From positions 12,375 through 76,374 of the forward strand of contig CAZUCC010000015.1 of assembly GCA_964619065.1 (NCBI GenBank): 64,000 nucleotides of DNA, given 5' to 3'. Of this stretch, positions 35,448 to 45,068 are shown in pieces. Both the position numbers and the translations under genes were made by a program. The DNA comes from JANXUC01 sp964619065. Its GTDB lineage: Bacteria > Acidobacteriota > Terriglobia > Terriglobales > Acidobacteriaceae. Numbering within the stretch: the first letter of the stretch is position 1; every line of letters starts with the position of its first letter. Under the pieces are notes generated by a model. It did no database searches and was not told the DNA's origin. It saw only the letters and a list, made by a program, of their open reading frames with translations.

Positions 35448-36077
35448 TCAACGGGCAATGTTCATCAGGTAAACCAGTGGCACCACGAACATCCAAACCA
35501 AATCTACAAAATGCCAATAGAGTGCGCAGATCTCAATGTCGTCGGCGTTGTAACGTCCAGTACCATGCCGGATCGCCACCACACTCAACGCGATTACACC
35601 GCCGACCACGTGAGTCAGATGCAATCCTGTGATAGTAAAAAATGCAGCGCCAAACATCGGCGAACCCCAAGGGTTCTGGAATAGCCGGACGCCTTCGCCA
35701 ATCAGTCCATACCACTCGCGAATATGCAGCGCCACGAATAGGATTCCACCCGCAACAGTGGTGAAGGTCCACCGGATCGCGGCCGATTTGTTACCCGATT
35801 GGGCATGATGAACCGCAATCAGCATGGTTAAACTACTGGTCACCAGAACAAACGTCATCAGCATCACATTGACGATGCTGGGATAAAACCTGAACGGTTC
35901 AGGCCAATTGGCACTGGCGTTTTTTATGTAGCCGTATGCGAAGAGCAGCGCTCCGAAGGTTACGGCATCCGAGACAATGAACAGCCACATTACTAGCTTC
36001 TTGGAAGGAATCGCGAACGGACGTTCTTCCATCACGCTCGCACCGTGCCCTCCCATACTCAGATTGGCTTCGCTCAA
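35448..36077 (-). CDS. Cytochrome c oxidase subunit III (second copy)
   Basis: 209 residues with about five TM helices and subunit III wording: KKLVMWLFIVSDAVTFGALLFAYGY, PMFGAAFFTITGLHLTHVVGG, and YWHFVDLVWMFVVPLVYLM near the end. It lies 12 bp after another subunit III-like gene; the tandem pair is a common arrangement in some aa3 operons. It supports stability of proton pumping by subunit I. Confidence 0.9.
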   Translation of the reverse strand: MSEANLSMGGHGASVMEERPFAIPSKKLVMWLFIVSDAVTFGALLFAYGYIKNASANWPEPFRFYPSIVNVMLMTFVLVTSSLTMLIAVHHAQSGNKSAAIRWTFTTVAGGILFVALHIREWYGLIGEGVRLFQNPWGSPMFGAAFFTITGLHLTHVVGGVIALSVVAIRHGTGRYNADDIEICALYWHFVDLVWMFVVPLVYLMNIAR

Positions 36078-36089
36078 GGCGCCTCCGGT

Positions 36090-36761
36090 TTAGAGTTTGA
36101 TCCAAATCACGAAAAGCAAATACAGCCAAAGAATGCCCATAAAATGCCAGTAGTAAGAAGCGGAATCCAGCGTGCTGCGCCGCAATGCCAACACGGGCCG
36201 CCACAGTTTGTTGATCACATATAACAATCCACCCAGCCCGCCTATCACATGCACCGCGTGCACCGCAGTCAATACGTAGAAAAAAGAGCTGTTGGGGTTG
36301 CTCGCCAAATACAAGCCCTGCGCCCGCAAACCCAGCCACGCCCTGTACTGGCCAGTCACAAACAGGAGCCCGAGCGCCAAAGTTATGAAGAGCCACAGCA
36401 GCGAGGTTGCCACTTCGTGGTCGATTCCGCGGGCGAAGGCCGCCACCTTGCGGCGGGCGACTTCCAGCGCAATACTACTTGCAATCAGGAGCAATGTGTT
36501 TATGAACAGAATTGGAGGTAACGTGATGTGAGGCCAGTCTGTCGACGCCCCTTCCCGCACAAACAGCGCACTGGTGAGTGCGGCAAAGATCATGGTGATG
36601 CTCGCCAGCGCCACCCACACACCCGTTCTAGCGGGCTCTGCCGAAGGGCTTAACAACGCGCGCACATCAGCATCGGTAGGAAGCTTGTGTCCACCGGACT
36701 TTCTTCCCGCCGAACTTTTAACAGACGGGTTATTGGGCGGATTGTGGACTGTTGTTGCCAT
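36090..36761 (-). CDS. Cytochrome c oxidase subunit III-like protein (first copy)
   Basis: 223 residues: a Lys/Ser/Pro-rich cytoplasmic N-terminus (~1-45), then five TM helices. Typical segments are TGVWVALASITMIFAALTSAL, YVLTAVHAVHVIGGLGGLLYV and YWHFMGILWLYLLFVIWI. It differs from the next gene in the N-terminal half, so the two are paralogues with likely distinct positions in the complex. It follows coxA after a 92-bp gap that carries a dispersed repeat. Confidence 0.87.
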   Translation of the reverse strand: MATTVHNPPNNPSVKSSAGRKSGGHKLPTDADVRALLSPSAEPARTGVWVALASITMIFAALTSALFVREGASTDWPHITLPPILFINTLLLIASSIALEVARRKVAAFARGIDHEVATSLLWLFITLALGLLFVTGQYRAWLGLRAQGLYLASNPNSSFFYVLTAVHAVHVIGGLGGLLYVINKLWRPVLALRRSTLDSASYYWHFMGILWLYLLFVIWIKL

Positions 36762-36807
36762 GTCGTTCTTGCACTCTCTAAAACAGTTTGACGCGAATAA
36801 CTCACAT

Positions 36808-36836
36808 TGTCATCCTGAGCGTAGCGAAGAACCCCC
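36808..36836 (+). repeat. Dispersed intergenic repeat, copy 1 (TGTCATCCTGAGCG family)
   Basis: TGTCATCCTGAGCGTAGCGAAGAACCCC shares TGTCATCCTGAGCGnAGCnAAG with the reverse strand at 47233-47283. It lies between coxA and the subunit III genes. Such TCATCCTGAGCG elements are widely scattered in Acidobacteriota genomes (from memory). Confidence 0.5.
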
Positions 36837-36853
36837 GCCCCGTTCGCTTCACT

Positions 36854-38641
36854 TCAATGTCGCAGGAAGCTTTCCGCCACTCCTTTCGGCGAGGTTTGCA
36901 TCACAAAGTCCGTATCAGACTCGCTCTTCAGGTTGTACTGATAAGGATCGTGATAAACCACGGGATGCTTTCCGCCAAAGTTATCCCAGGGCGGTGGCGA
37001 CGGAACACTCCACTCCAATGAAGTACACTCCCAGGGATTATCCGGAGCGGCTGCGCCCCAAACCCGGCTGTGAAGCAAGTTGTAGAGGAAAATCAACTGC
37101 GCAACGCCGGTGACAATCGTCGCATACGTAATGAATCTATGTACCGGAATCAGTGGCAAAAGAAAGTCATCGGTAAACGCCGAGTAACGCCGGACATTTC
37201 CCACCAGACCCAAATAGTGAAAGGGCATGAAAATACAGTAAGCCCCAATAAATGTGAGCCAGAAATGCAATTTCCCGAGCTTCTCGTTCATCATGTGTCC
37301 GGTCATCTTCGGGAACCAAAAATAGGTTCCAGCGAACACCCCAAAGATGGCTGCTACACCCATCACCATGTGGAAGTGTCCGACCACGAAGTAGGTCGCA
37401 TGCAAGTAAATATCAACGGAGGGCTGCGCCAGAAACATTCCGCTGAGTCCGCCGCTGACGAACATGGAGATGAATCCCAGCGCAAACAAGGAGGCGCTCG
37501 TGATCCGCAGCCTGGATCCGTAAATGCTGCCCAGCCAGATCAAGGTCAGAATCGTCGCCGGAATCGTAATCACCAGGGTTGGGAAAGTAAATGCCAGCGA
37601 TGAGAACGGGTTCATCCCGCTGACGAACATGTGATGTCCCCAGACCATAAAGCTGAGGAAACCAATCGCGATCATGCAATAGATGACTACCTTGTGGCTC
37701 AACAACGGCCGCCGCAGACTGTTGATCAGGATATGAGACACGATCCCCATCGCCGGCAAGATGGCGATATAGACCTCGGGGTGGCCGAAGAACCAGAATA
37801 AATGTTGCCATAAGAGCGGCGATCCCCCGGAATGTGGTTGCAGCTTATCGCCAATGACCAACCCGGATGGAATGAAAAAGCTCGTTCCCGACATCCGGTC
37901 AAGAATCAAAAGCAGGCAAGCTGGCAGCAGTACGGCGAACGCGGGTAACGCAATGCAGGACGTGATAAACCATGCCCAGGTGCTGATGGGCATGCGCATC
38001 AGCGTCATACCCTGAGTGCGTAAATCAAGCGTCGTAGCAATGAAGTTCAATGCACCCAACAATGAGCCGATGCAAAAAAGAAAGATGGAAATCACCCACA
38101 ATGTCTGCCCCATTCCCAGTCCCGGTCCAGCGTCCGAACCGACCGCACTGAGCGGAGCGTATGCCGTCCAGCCCGAGATCGACGGCCCATCCGGAACGAA
38201 AAAAGACAACATCAGCACGCAGAAAGCGGCAAACGTCATCCAAAATGACATCCTGTTGAAGCGCGGAAATGCCATGTCTTCCGCGCCAATCTGGAGGGGC
38301 AGGAAATAATTGCCGAAGGCCGCAAAAGGCGCATTCGTCAGCACGAAAAATACCATCAGCGTGCCATGCATCGTCATCAGCGACAGATAGTATTCCGGCG
38401 TCATCATGTCGCCGGGTGCACCTGTTTTGGACAGCAAATGCAGTCCGTGGATGGGCGCATCGGGGTTAATTAAGTGCAGGCGCATAAGCCAGGAAAGAAA
38501 CATCCCAGTGAACACCGCGACTAAGGCAAGAGCGTAGTACTGCTTCCCGATAACTTTATGGTTAACACTGAAGATGTGTTTCCAGATAAACGCCTGTGGC
38601 GGTCCATGATGTTGCGCGACCTGCCCAGATGCCTCTGCCAT
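36854..38641 (-). CDS. coxA: Cytochrome c oxidase subunit I (aa3 type)
   Basis: 595 residues with twelve TM helices. It holds the A-type signature HLFWFFGHPEVYIAILPAMG (crosslinked His-Tyr of the K-channel) and the haem/copper His ligands in MTMHGTLMVFFVL, VWGHHMFVSGM and HATYFVVGHFHMVMG. It reduces O2 to water and pumps protons. It is preceded by coxB (32 bp) and followed by two subunit III genes. Confidence 0.97.
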   Translation of the reverse strand: MAEASGQVAQHHGPPQAFIWKHIFSVNHKVIGKQYYALALVAVFTGMFLSWLMRLHLINPDAPIHGLHLLSKTGAPGDMMTPEYYLSLMTMHGTLMVFFVLTNAPFAAFGNYFLPLQIGAEDMAFPRFNRMSFWMTFAAFCVLMLSFFVPDGPSISGWTAYAPLSAVGSDAGPGLGMGQTLWVISIFLFCIGSLLGALNFIATTLDLRTQGMTLMRMPISTWAWFITSCIALPAFAVLLPACLLLILDRMSGTSFFIPSGLVIGDKLQPHSGGSPLLWQHLFWFFGHPEVYIAILPAMGIVSHILINSLRRPLLSHKVVIYCMIAIGFLSFMVWGHHMFVSGMNPFSSLAFTFPTLVITIPATILTLIWLGSIYGSRLRITSASLFALGFISMFVSGGLSGMFLAQPSVDIYLHATYFVVGHFHMVMGVAAIFGVFAGTYFWFPKMTGHMMNEKLGKLHFWLTFIGAYCIFMPFHYLGLVGNVRRYSAFTDDFLLPLIPVHRFITYATIVTGVAQLIFLYNLLHSRVWGAAAPDNPWECTSLEWSVPSPPPWDNFGGKHPVVYHDPYQYNLKSESDTDFVMQTSPKGVAESFLRH

Positions 38642-38673
38642 GTGTCACTCTCTCAGACGAGCTGACTTGCAAA

Positions 38674-39474
38674 TCACTGCTGCGCCGCTTTTTCCTTCAA
38701 CCACTTGTCGAAATCTTCCTGCGATAGCACGGTCAAATATGCCTTCATGCTGTAGTGGCCCAAGCCGCACAACTGTGTGCAGACAATTTCAGACCTGCCG
38801 GTTTGGGTGGCGGTAAAGTGGACAGAGAGATCCAAGCCTGGAACGAAATCTTGCTGAATACGGAGTTCTCGAACATAGAAGGAATGACCGACATCTTTGG
38901 CGTGCATGAGCAAATGGATTTCGCGATTGACTGGAATGGCGAGTTCTCCGGTTACTACGTCGTCGCGGGAATCCACGTCGTTGGCGGGATCGAGCCCGAA
39001 GAAATTCTGCTTGCCTTCATCAATCTTGTCTGGGTGGAGAGGACCGAACTTGCCGTCGGGACCTGGATAACGAAAATAGAAAGCGAACTGCTCTGCCTGC
39101 GCCTGGATTTGGAGGGCCCCGGGAGCAGCAGGCTTGAAATAAACATCCGCCCATGCCTTCTGCCCAAAAAGACCCAGCGCAAGGACCTCGGTGCTTACGA
39201 GAATAAGCCCGGCAACCACCAAGCCCTTCGCACCGCCGGGGAAAGTCTTGATCTTACCGTTATTGAGATCCGAAGACTTCCAGACAAACAGAGCCAGGAG
39301 AAATTGCGCCACCAGGAAGGAAATTCCAACCTCGAGCATTGTGTCCTTGAGTTGCTCGTCAATCAGGTGACCGTGCGTGGAAATATCCACTGGAGGCGCC
39401 CACGTGTGCATCATGATGGGCACTGCGGAGACCAGCGCGACCACCATTACAGTCATTGCGAATAGCTTACCCAC
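38674..39474 (-). CDS. coxB: Cytochrome c oxidase subunit II
   Basis: 266 residues with three N-terminal hydrophobic segments and a CuA cupredoxin domain: the ligand loop is CTQLCGLGHYSM (C-x3-C-x3-H-x2-M) with another His in DVGHSFYVREL. No C-terminal cytochrome c domain, so it accepts electrons from a separate donor. It lies 4 bp after the cupredoxin-like gene and is followed by coxA. Confidence 0.95.
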   Translation of the reverse strand: MGKLFAMTVMVVALVSAVPIMMHTWAPPVDISTHGHLIDEQLKDTMLEVGISFLVAQFLLALFVWKSSDLNNGKIKTFPGGAKGLVVAGLILVSTEVLALGLFGQKAWADVYFKPAAPGALQIQAQAEQFAFYFRYPGPDGKFGPLHPDKIDEGKQNFFGLDPANDVDSRDDVVTGELAIPVNREIHLLMHAKDVGHSFYVRELRIQQDFVPGLDLSVHFTATQTGRSEIVCTQLCGLGHYSMKAYLTVLSQEDFDKWLKEKAAQQ

Positions 39475-39478
39475 AGTT

Positions 39479-40177
39479 CTAGTATGCCTTCGCCTTGAAT
39501 GTGAAATCTACGCTCTTCGTTTCTGTGCTCGTGATCGTGACATCCGCGGTCTGTGTACCATAGTCCTCGTGCCACGCGGTGATCGTGTACTTTCCAGGCG
39601 GTAGATTAGGCAGCGAAAACTTCCCGCCGCCGCTGGTGATGGCGTAATGCGAAGTTTTCAACACAGCGAAGTAGCCTCGCATCCAAGGATGGACGTTGCA
39701 CTTCACGGGAAAGAACTCTTCCTTATCGAATTTCTCCGAGAGCGGAGGTGCGCCTGGAGGCTGAGATTTGTTCCACTCCCTGTTCGTTTTGGACAACGGA
39801 TGGACATTGTGCGAGGTCTGATCAGAATTCAGCACCTTAACTTCCTGGTTAACCTGCATGGCCAGGACGTGAGGTGTGTAGCGGCAGTTTTTCTGTTCCA
39901 ATATAACCGCCTGCGTGGGCGCGGATTTTTCATCAGGTGCTCCCGCCGAGATATACACCACTACGTTTTCAAGGGCATTGCCCGCGCCGGTCACCACAGA
40001 TTCGGTGACAGGAGGTGTGGTATAGGCCTTGGCGCAGTTCGGCTCCTTGGACATATCGATCATTTTTGACTTTGCCGGAGTCCCTGTAAACGTGACTTTA
40101 CCGCTTACGGTTCCAGCACAGATCCAACCCGGACACAACAACAGCACCGAAACTCCCAACATTTTTGACAACCGCAT
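39479..40177 (-). CDS. Exported cupredoxin-like protein heading the cox operon
   Basis: 232 residues with a signal peptide. The middle has a type I copper-like pattern: His in SDQTSHNVHP and a C-x2-H-x2-M loop in VKCNVHPWMRG. The C-terminal part resembles a carboxypeptidase-regulatory fold (GGGKFSLPNLPPGKYTITAWHEDYG). Two other Cys are in EPNCAKAY and EQKNCRYTP. It may deliver electrons or copper to the oxidase; its gene is 4 bp before coxB. Copper binding is inferred from the ligands. Confidence 0.8.
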   Translation of the reverse strand: MRLSKMLGVSVLLLCPGWICAGTVSGKVTFTGTPAKSKMIDMSKEPNCAKAYTTPPVTESVVTGAGNALENVVVYISAGAPDEKSAPTQAVILEQKNCRYTPHVLAMQVNQEVKVLNSDQTSHNVHPLSKTNREWNKSQPPGAPPLSEKFDKEEFFPVKCNVHPWMRGYFAVLKTSHYAITSGGGKFSLPNLPPGKYTITAWHEDYGTQTADVTITSTETKSVDFTFKAKAY

Positions 40178-40349
40178 CCAATGACCCTTTCAGATTTCAA
40201 TTTCGCACTCCTTCGCTGCTTCCGGTGCTTTGGTTTCGAGCGCAAGCGACCGCCTGGAGTGTCCTTAGTTCTCGGCTCTAGGAATTTTACCGCACAGCCG
40301 GAACTATGCCATTTCGCCCTACGAGCGCTGGGTTCCGACACGAGAGCTT

Positions 40350-42551
40350 TCAGGGTGCGACTTGTACCGTCTTGCTCAATTTGACGTCGGCGGAGGAACT
40401 GCCCACCAAAACCTCGATTTGGTCTTTTTCCAGCTGGAAGCTGCCGGTGTCGTCATCCCAATACATAAGCGCACTGGCCTTCAGGGGCAGGTGGATGGTT
40501 TTCTTTTCGCCGGAACGCAGGGGAACGCGCTGGAATCCTTTCAATTCGAGGAGAGGACGCGCGACTTTGGATCCTACATGCTTTACGTAGAGCTGCACGA
40601 CTTCGTCGCCGGCGCGGGAACCGGAATTGCGGACGTCGAAGCTTATGCTGACATCTCCATCTTTGCCAATTTGGTCTGCGGTTATTTTGAGGTTGGCATA
40701 TTCGAACGTGGTGTAGCTCAATCCATAGCCAAACGGGTATAGCGCCTTACCCTTGAAATACATATACGTCCGCCCGTCACGGAGGTTGTAGTTCATCATC
40801 GGAGGCAACTGATCTAAGCTCTGAGGCCAGGTGACGACCAGCCTGCCACCCGGGTTGTAGTCTCCGAAAAGCGCGTCCGCCAGCGCATTTCCCTCTTCCT
40901 GACTGTTGTGCGCCATGTGGAGAATCGCGGGAATGTGATCCTGCGTCCATTGAATAGCATACGGAAAGCTTGCGATCAGTACGACGATCGTACGGGGATT
41001 CACCGTATAGACCTGCTTCACCAACTCTTCCTGCTCCAGGGTAATGGAGCTACGGTCGATGGCTTCCTTCCCGTCGCTGGGCAAGGGACACTTCGCCCAG
41101 CCAGCGTTGCAGGTCGGATGGTTCCCCACTACCACAATGGCAACGTCCGCCAGGCGCGCGGCGTTCACGGCTGCGTCGCCGTCATTATTGGCGACGAAAT
41201 CCACACGCACATTTTTTCCCAGCGCTGCTTTTATACCGGCTAACGGGCTAATTGAGTACGGAGGGGTTCCGCTGTACCAATCCAACGCCACCTGGTCCGC
41301 ATAGGGCCCGATCACGGCAACGGACTTCAGAGCTCTCTTGTTCAGCGGTAAAGCATTCCCCGCATTCTTGAGCAGCACGATGGATTCTTGTGTGATACGC
41401 CGTGCGATCTGCTTGTGCTTTTCGTTATCCCATACATCCGCAGTTCCCTTGATCGAGCTGTAGGGAACCATCGACGGCGGGTCCAGGAGGCCCAAGCGGA
41501 TCATGACACGATAGATTCCCCTCAGGTTATCGTCGATCTCAGATTCGTTCACGAGCTTCTTCGCAATCGCTCCCGTCACGGGTTCATGGTACCGATCGAG
41601 AAACTGGTTGATACCCGCATGGAGTGCGCCAGCAGCGGCTTGATCCAAGTCGGGGAAGTACTTGTGCTCCGTGACCATATTGGTCAGCGCACCGGCATCG
41701 GTGCAGATAATGCCATCGAACCCCCATTCCGCCATCGTCAGGTCTTTCAGCATGGGTTGGGCTGTCATCGGTATTCCGTTGTAGGCGTTGTAGGCGGTCA
41801 TGTAAGCCCTGGCTCCGCTTTGGATGCCCATACGAAAGGGCACGGAATAGTATTCACGCAGCAGCCGATGATCAAAATCCGAAGAAGATCCTCCGCGGCC
41901 ATTCTCGTTGCTGTTAGCGAGAAAATGCTTCAGTAGTGAAGCAGTCAGCCAATATTTGGGATCATCCCCCTGCAGCCCGTGGACGAAAGCCGCCGCCATG
42001 GTTCCGGTAAGAAATGGATCCTCCCCGTAGGACTCCTCGCTTCTTCCCCAGCGCGGATCGCGGGCGAGGTCGGAATTAGGGGAGCGAATCACGATCCCGG
42101 CCCTCCGATGCTTGTGACCGTCACGGCTGACTGCGTACTTATCCTCGCTTTGAAAAATATATCGTGCCTCGTAGCCTTCCACCGCAGCCGCTTGCCTAAG
42201 CAGGTCGGGGTCCCAGGTTTCACCGAGCCCGACGGATTGCGGAAACTGAGTGGTGGGAGCCGGTTCCAGCCCTCTCCCAGCCCAGCCGCCGGGGCCTCCG
42301 AGCGCCACGCCATGGAGACCTTCAATGTGGCCGGAACCCTGAATACCCAGTCGCGGAATGCTGGGATCTGTGCCCAAGGCAGCTATTTTTTCGTCCAGCG
42401 TCATGAGGGAGAGAATGTTGTTGACGCGAGCTTCGACGGGAATATTTGGATTTTGGAACGCATACCGGTATTCCTGTGCTCCTCCAAGGGAGCGCAGGAG
42501 CAAGAATACCGATGCGAGCAGCACATACCGCCGTCGACTCATAGTGGTCAT
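40350..42551 (-). CDS. GH3 beta-glucosidase / beta-xylosidase
   Basis: 733 residues with a signal peptide (YVLLASVFLLLRSLGGA). The GH3 N-terminal barrel has RDPRWGRSEESYGEDPFLTG, KHFLANSNENGR and the nucleophile Asp in GFDGIICTDAGALTNM. The C-terminal sandwich (SVAVIGPYADQVALDWYSG, VVVGNHPTC) and a fibronectin III-like domain (FPYGYGLSYTTFEYANLKI, SRAGDEVVQLYVKH) follow. It removes terminal beta-linked glucose or xylose. It is divergent from GH31 across a LacI-type operator. Confidence 0.94.
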   Translation of the reverse strand: MTTMSRRRYVLLASVFLLLRSLGGAQEYRYAFQNPNIPVEARVNNILSLMTLDEKIAALGTDPSIPRLGIQGSGHIEGLHGVALGGPGGWAGRGLEPAPTTQFPQSVGLGETWDPDLLRQAAAVEGYEARYIFQSEDKYAVSRDGHKHRRAGIVIRSPNSDLARDPRWGRSEESYGEDPFLTGTMAAAFVHGLQGDDPKYWLTASLLKHFLANSNENGRGGSSSDFDHRLLREYYSVPFRMGIQSGARAYMTAYNAYNGIPMTAQPMLKDLTMAEWGFDGIICTDAGALTNMVTEHKYFPDLDQAAAGALHAGINQFLDRYHEPVTGAIAKKLVNESEIDDNLRGIYRVMIRLGLLDPPSMVPYSSIKGTADVWDNEKHKQIARRITQESIVLLKNAGNALPLNKRALKSVAVIGPYADQVALDWYSGTPPYSISPLAGIKAALGKNVRVDFVANNDGDAAVNAARLADVAIVVVGNHPTCNAGWAKCPLPSDGKEAIDRSSITLEQEELVKQVYTVNPRTIVVLIASFPYAIQWTQDHIPAILHMAHNSQEEGNALADALFGDYNPGGRLVVTWPQSLDQLPPMMNYNLRDGRTYMYFKGKALYPFGYGLSYTTFEYANLKITADQIGKDGDVSISFDVRNSGSRAGDEVVQLYVKHVGSKVARPLLELKGFQRVPLRSGEKKTIHLPLKASALMYWDDDTGSFQLEKDQIEVLVGSSSADVKLSKTVQVAP

Positions 42552-42585
42552 TCGAAATCTCTCCTTTTGTCCAAGACATTTAAAT

Positions 42586-42599
42586 TGTAAACGTTTCCA
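42586..42599. promoter_or_regulatory. Predicted LacI-family operator
   Basis: TGTAAACGTTTCCA fits the LacI/cre-type consensus TGWNANCGNTNWCA at all but one position and is centred on AAACGTTT. It lies 34 bp before the GH3 start and 93 bp before the GH31 start, so it could control both. A LacI regulator is encoded at 48891-49994. Confidence 0.6.
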
Positions 42600-42692
42600 T
42601 TCGCGTGTAAGATGATCTCGCTCCGGCCATGTTTTCGATGGAATCCCGCGGCGATTACTGCGAAAATCCTAGTCTTTTGGATCTAACCAGAC

Positions 42693-45041
42693 ATGCAAAG
42701 CCTACACCACACCGTCTCCCGCATTTCCCTATCTTTGTTCATTTTCATCGCCGCTGCCGCAGCCCAGTGGACCCCAATGAATCCCGTAACCGGCGTTCAG
42801 CAGCAATCCGATGGCGTGGTTTTCACCATGCAATCAGGAACGCTGAAGGTGCAGGTGTGCGCGGATTCCATCATTCATATCCTGTATTCGCCCACGTCTT
42901 CTTTTCCGGATCACAAAGATTACGTCATCACCAAGACTGCCTGGGCCACCTCCCCATGGACGATGCAATCCACGGACGATGACGTCACGCTCAGCACTGC
43001 GCAACTCAAGGTGGTCGTGAGCCGCAAGGATGGCGCCATTACATACCGCGACCTCTCAGGACATCAACTGGTCCAGGAGGCCACGCGAAGACTGACGCCC
43101 GCGAGGATAAACGGGGAAGATACATATCGCGCCGAGTCATTCATCAATGTCTATGGCTCGCACGAAGCATTCTACGGGTTGGGGCAGCATCAATCGGGCG
43201 TCTGGAATTATCGCGGCGAATCCGTGGACATCTCCCAGGACAATACCAACATTGCGGTGCCGTTTTTGGTTTCGAGCAACGGCTATGGCATCTTTTGGAA
43301 TAACGACTCACGCAGCCGGTTTAACAACCGGTTCGCCAACTATCTCTATGTCAGTTCCGAAGTGGCCGATGTCATCGATTATTACTTTTTCTACGGTCCG
43401 GAAATGGACAAGATCGTCAGCGACTACCGCGAGCTCACCGGACAAGCCCCGATGTTCGGGAAGTGGGCCTATGGATTCTGGCAGTGCAAGAACCGTTACA
43501 AATCGCAAGCTGAAATTCTCGGAGTTGCTCATAAGTATCGCGAACTGCATATCCCCGTTGACGATATCGTGCAGGATTGGTTTTGGTGGAACCGGAAGGG
43601 CGAGTTCATATTCAACAAGAACTATCCAGATCCCAAGGGCATGGTCGACGAGCTGCACAACCAGCATTTTCACCTCATGATCTCTGTGTGGCCCTTCTTC
43701 GAGCCGGGCTCGGCGGAGTACGACGAGATGGACAAGCGCGGCTGGTTCGTCGACAAGTTCAAGTTCGCCAAACCGCCGTACCACACCAACGGAATGGCCG
43801 TGTATGACCCGACCGATCCGGAAGCTCGAAAATATTATTGGGGCTTAATCGACAAAGGGCTGTTCAAGATTGGCCTAGACGCCTGGTGGATGGATACGAC
43901 CGAACCCGAGACCGAAGGTCTGGAAGAGAACATCCTGCTCCACCACAAACTGGCAGCCGGAAGCGGCGACCGCTACGTCAATATTTTTCCCTTGATGACC
44001 ACGGGCGCTGTTTACGAAGGGCAGCGCAGCGCATCCGACCAGAAGCGCGTCTATATTTTGTCGCGCTCAGCGTTTGCCGGTTCGCAGAGATATGGCGTGA
44101 CGGCGTGGTCTGGCGATCTCGTCTCGGATTGGGTCAGCTACCGCCGCCAGGTTCCGGCGGGCTTGAACTTCGCCCTGTCTGGCATTCCCTACTGGACTAC
44201 GGATATCGGCGGATTCGTTTTTGGCAGTCCCACCGACCCGGCATTTCGGGAATTGTTTGTGCGCTGGTTTCAGTATGGCACCTTCAATCCCATCCTGCGG
44301 GTTCACGGCACCCGCAATCCCGATGAGAATGAGCTGTGGTCGTACGGACCTGAGGCGCAGAAAACTTTGGTCAATTTCGATCGCTTGCGTTACCGCTTGT
44401 TGCCATATATTTACTCGCTCGCCTGGAAGACGACCAGCCAAGGGTATACGCCCATGCGCCCGCTGGTCATGGATTTCCGTACCGACGTCCGCGCGCAAAA
44501 TGTGGGCGACCAGTTCATGTTCGGCCCCGCGCTGCTGGTGAATCCGGTAACCGAACCGGCAGCCGACAGCCGTCGCGTCTATCTACCGGCCACGAAGTGG
44601 TTTGATTTTTGGAGCGGAACGGCCACGAATGGCGGCCGGGCGATTGACGCCGCAGCGCCGATCGATCGAATTCCTCTCTATGTCCGCGCCGGCTCCATTC
44701 TGCCCCTGGGACCGGAGATGGAATGGTCGACGGAAAAACCGGAAGACCCCATCGAACTCCGCGTCTATCCGGGTGCGGATGGCGACTTCATTCTGTACGA
44801 AGACGAGAACGACGGCTACAACTACGAAAAGGGTGTGTATGCCACCATCCCGCTGCATTGGGACGATGCCAAGCGGACACTCTCAATCGGCGAGCGCAAG
44901 GGCGAATTTCCCGGCATGTTGCAAAACCGCACCTTTCGCATTGTGCTGGTGCGGGAACATCACGGTATGGGAGTCATGCCCGAGGACAAGCCTGATCGAA
45001 TTGTGCAATACGCGGGCAAACCGCTTACCGTCACACCGTAA
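42693..45041 (+). CDS. GH31 glycosidase, probable alpha-xylosidase
   Basis: 782 residues with a signal peptide (ISLSLFIFIAAAAAQ). GH31 architecture: N-terminal galactose mutarotase-like region, catalytic barrel with nucleophile Asp in LDAWWMDTTEPE and YWTTDIGGFVFGSPTD, and proximal/distal beta-sandwich domains with RAGSILPLGPEM. The WWMDTTEPE wording resembles xyloglucan alpha-xylosidases such as the Cellvibrio enzyme (from memory) more than the WIDMNEP of alpha-glucosidases. It would release xylose from xyloglucan oligosaccharides. It is followed 27 bp later by GH42. Confidence 0.88.
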   Translation: MQSLHHTVSRISLSLFIFIAAAAAQWTPMNPVTGVQQQSDGVVFTMQSGTLKVQVCADSIIHILYSPTSSFPDHKDYVITKTAWATSPWTMQSTDDDVTLSTAQLKVVVSRKDGAITYRDLSGHQLVQEATRRLTPARINGEDTYRAESFINVYGSHEAFYGLGQHQSGVWNYRGESVDISQDNTNIAVPFLVSSNGYGIFWNNDSRSRFNNRFANYLYVSSEVADVIDYYFFYGPEMDKIVSDYRELTGQAPMFGKWAYGFWQCKNRYKSQAEILGVAHKYRELHIPVDDIVQDWFWWNRKGEFIFNKNYPDPKGMVDELHNQHFHLMISVWPFFEPGSAEYDEMDKRGWFVDKFKFAKPPYHTNGMAVYDPTDPEARKYYWGLIDKGLFKIGLDAWWMDTTEPETEGLEENILLHHKLAAGSGDRYVNIFPLMTTGAVYEGQRSASDQKRVYILSRSAFAGSQRYGVTAWSGDLVSDWVSYRRQVPAGLNFALSGIPYWTTDIGGFVFGSPTDPAFRELFVRWFQYGTFNPILRVHGTRNPDENELWSYGPEAQKTLVNFDRLRYRLLPYIYSLAWKTTSQGYTPMRPLVMDFRTDVRAQNVGDQFMFGPALLVNPVTEPAADSRRVYLPATKWFDFWSGTATNGGRAIDAAAPIDRIPLYVRAGSILPLGPEMEWSTEKPEDPIELRVYPGADGDFILYEDENDGYNYEKGVYATIPLHWDDAKRTLSIGERKGEFPGMLQNRTFRIVLVREHHGMGVMPEDKPDRIVQYAGKPLTVTP

Positions 45042-45068
45042 ATAAAATTACTTCTACTGAGGGCGACC

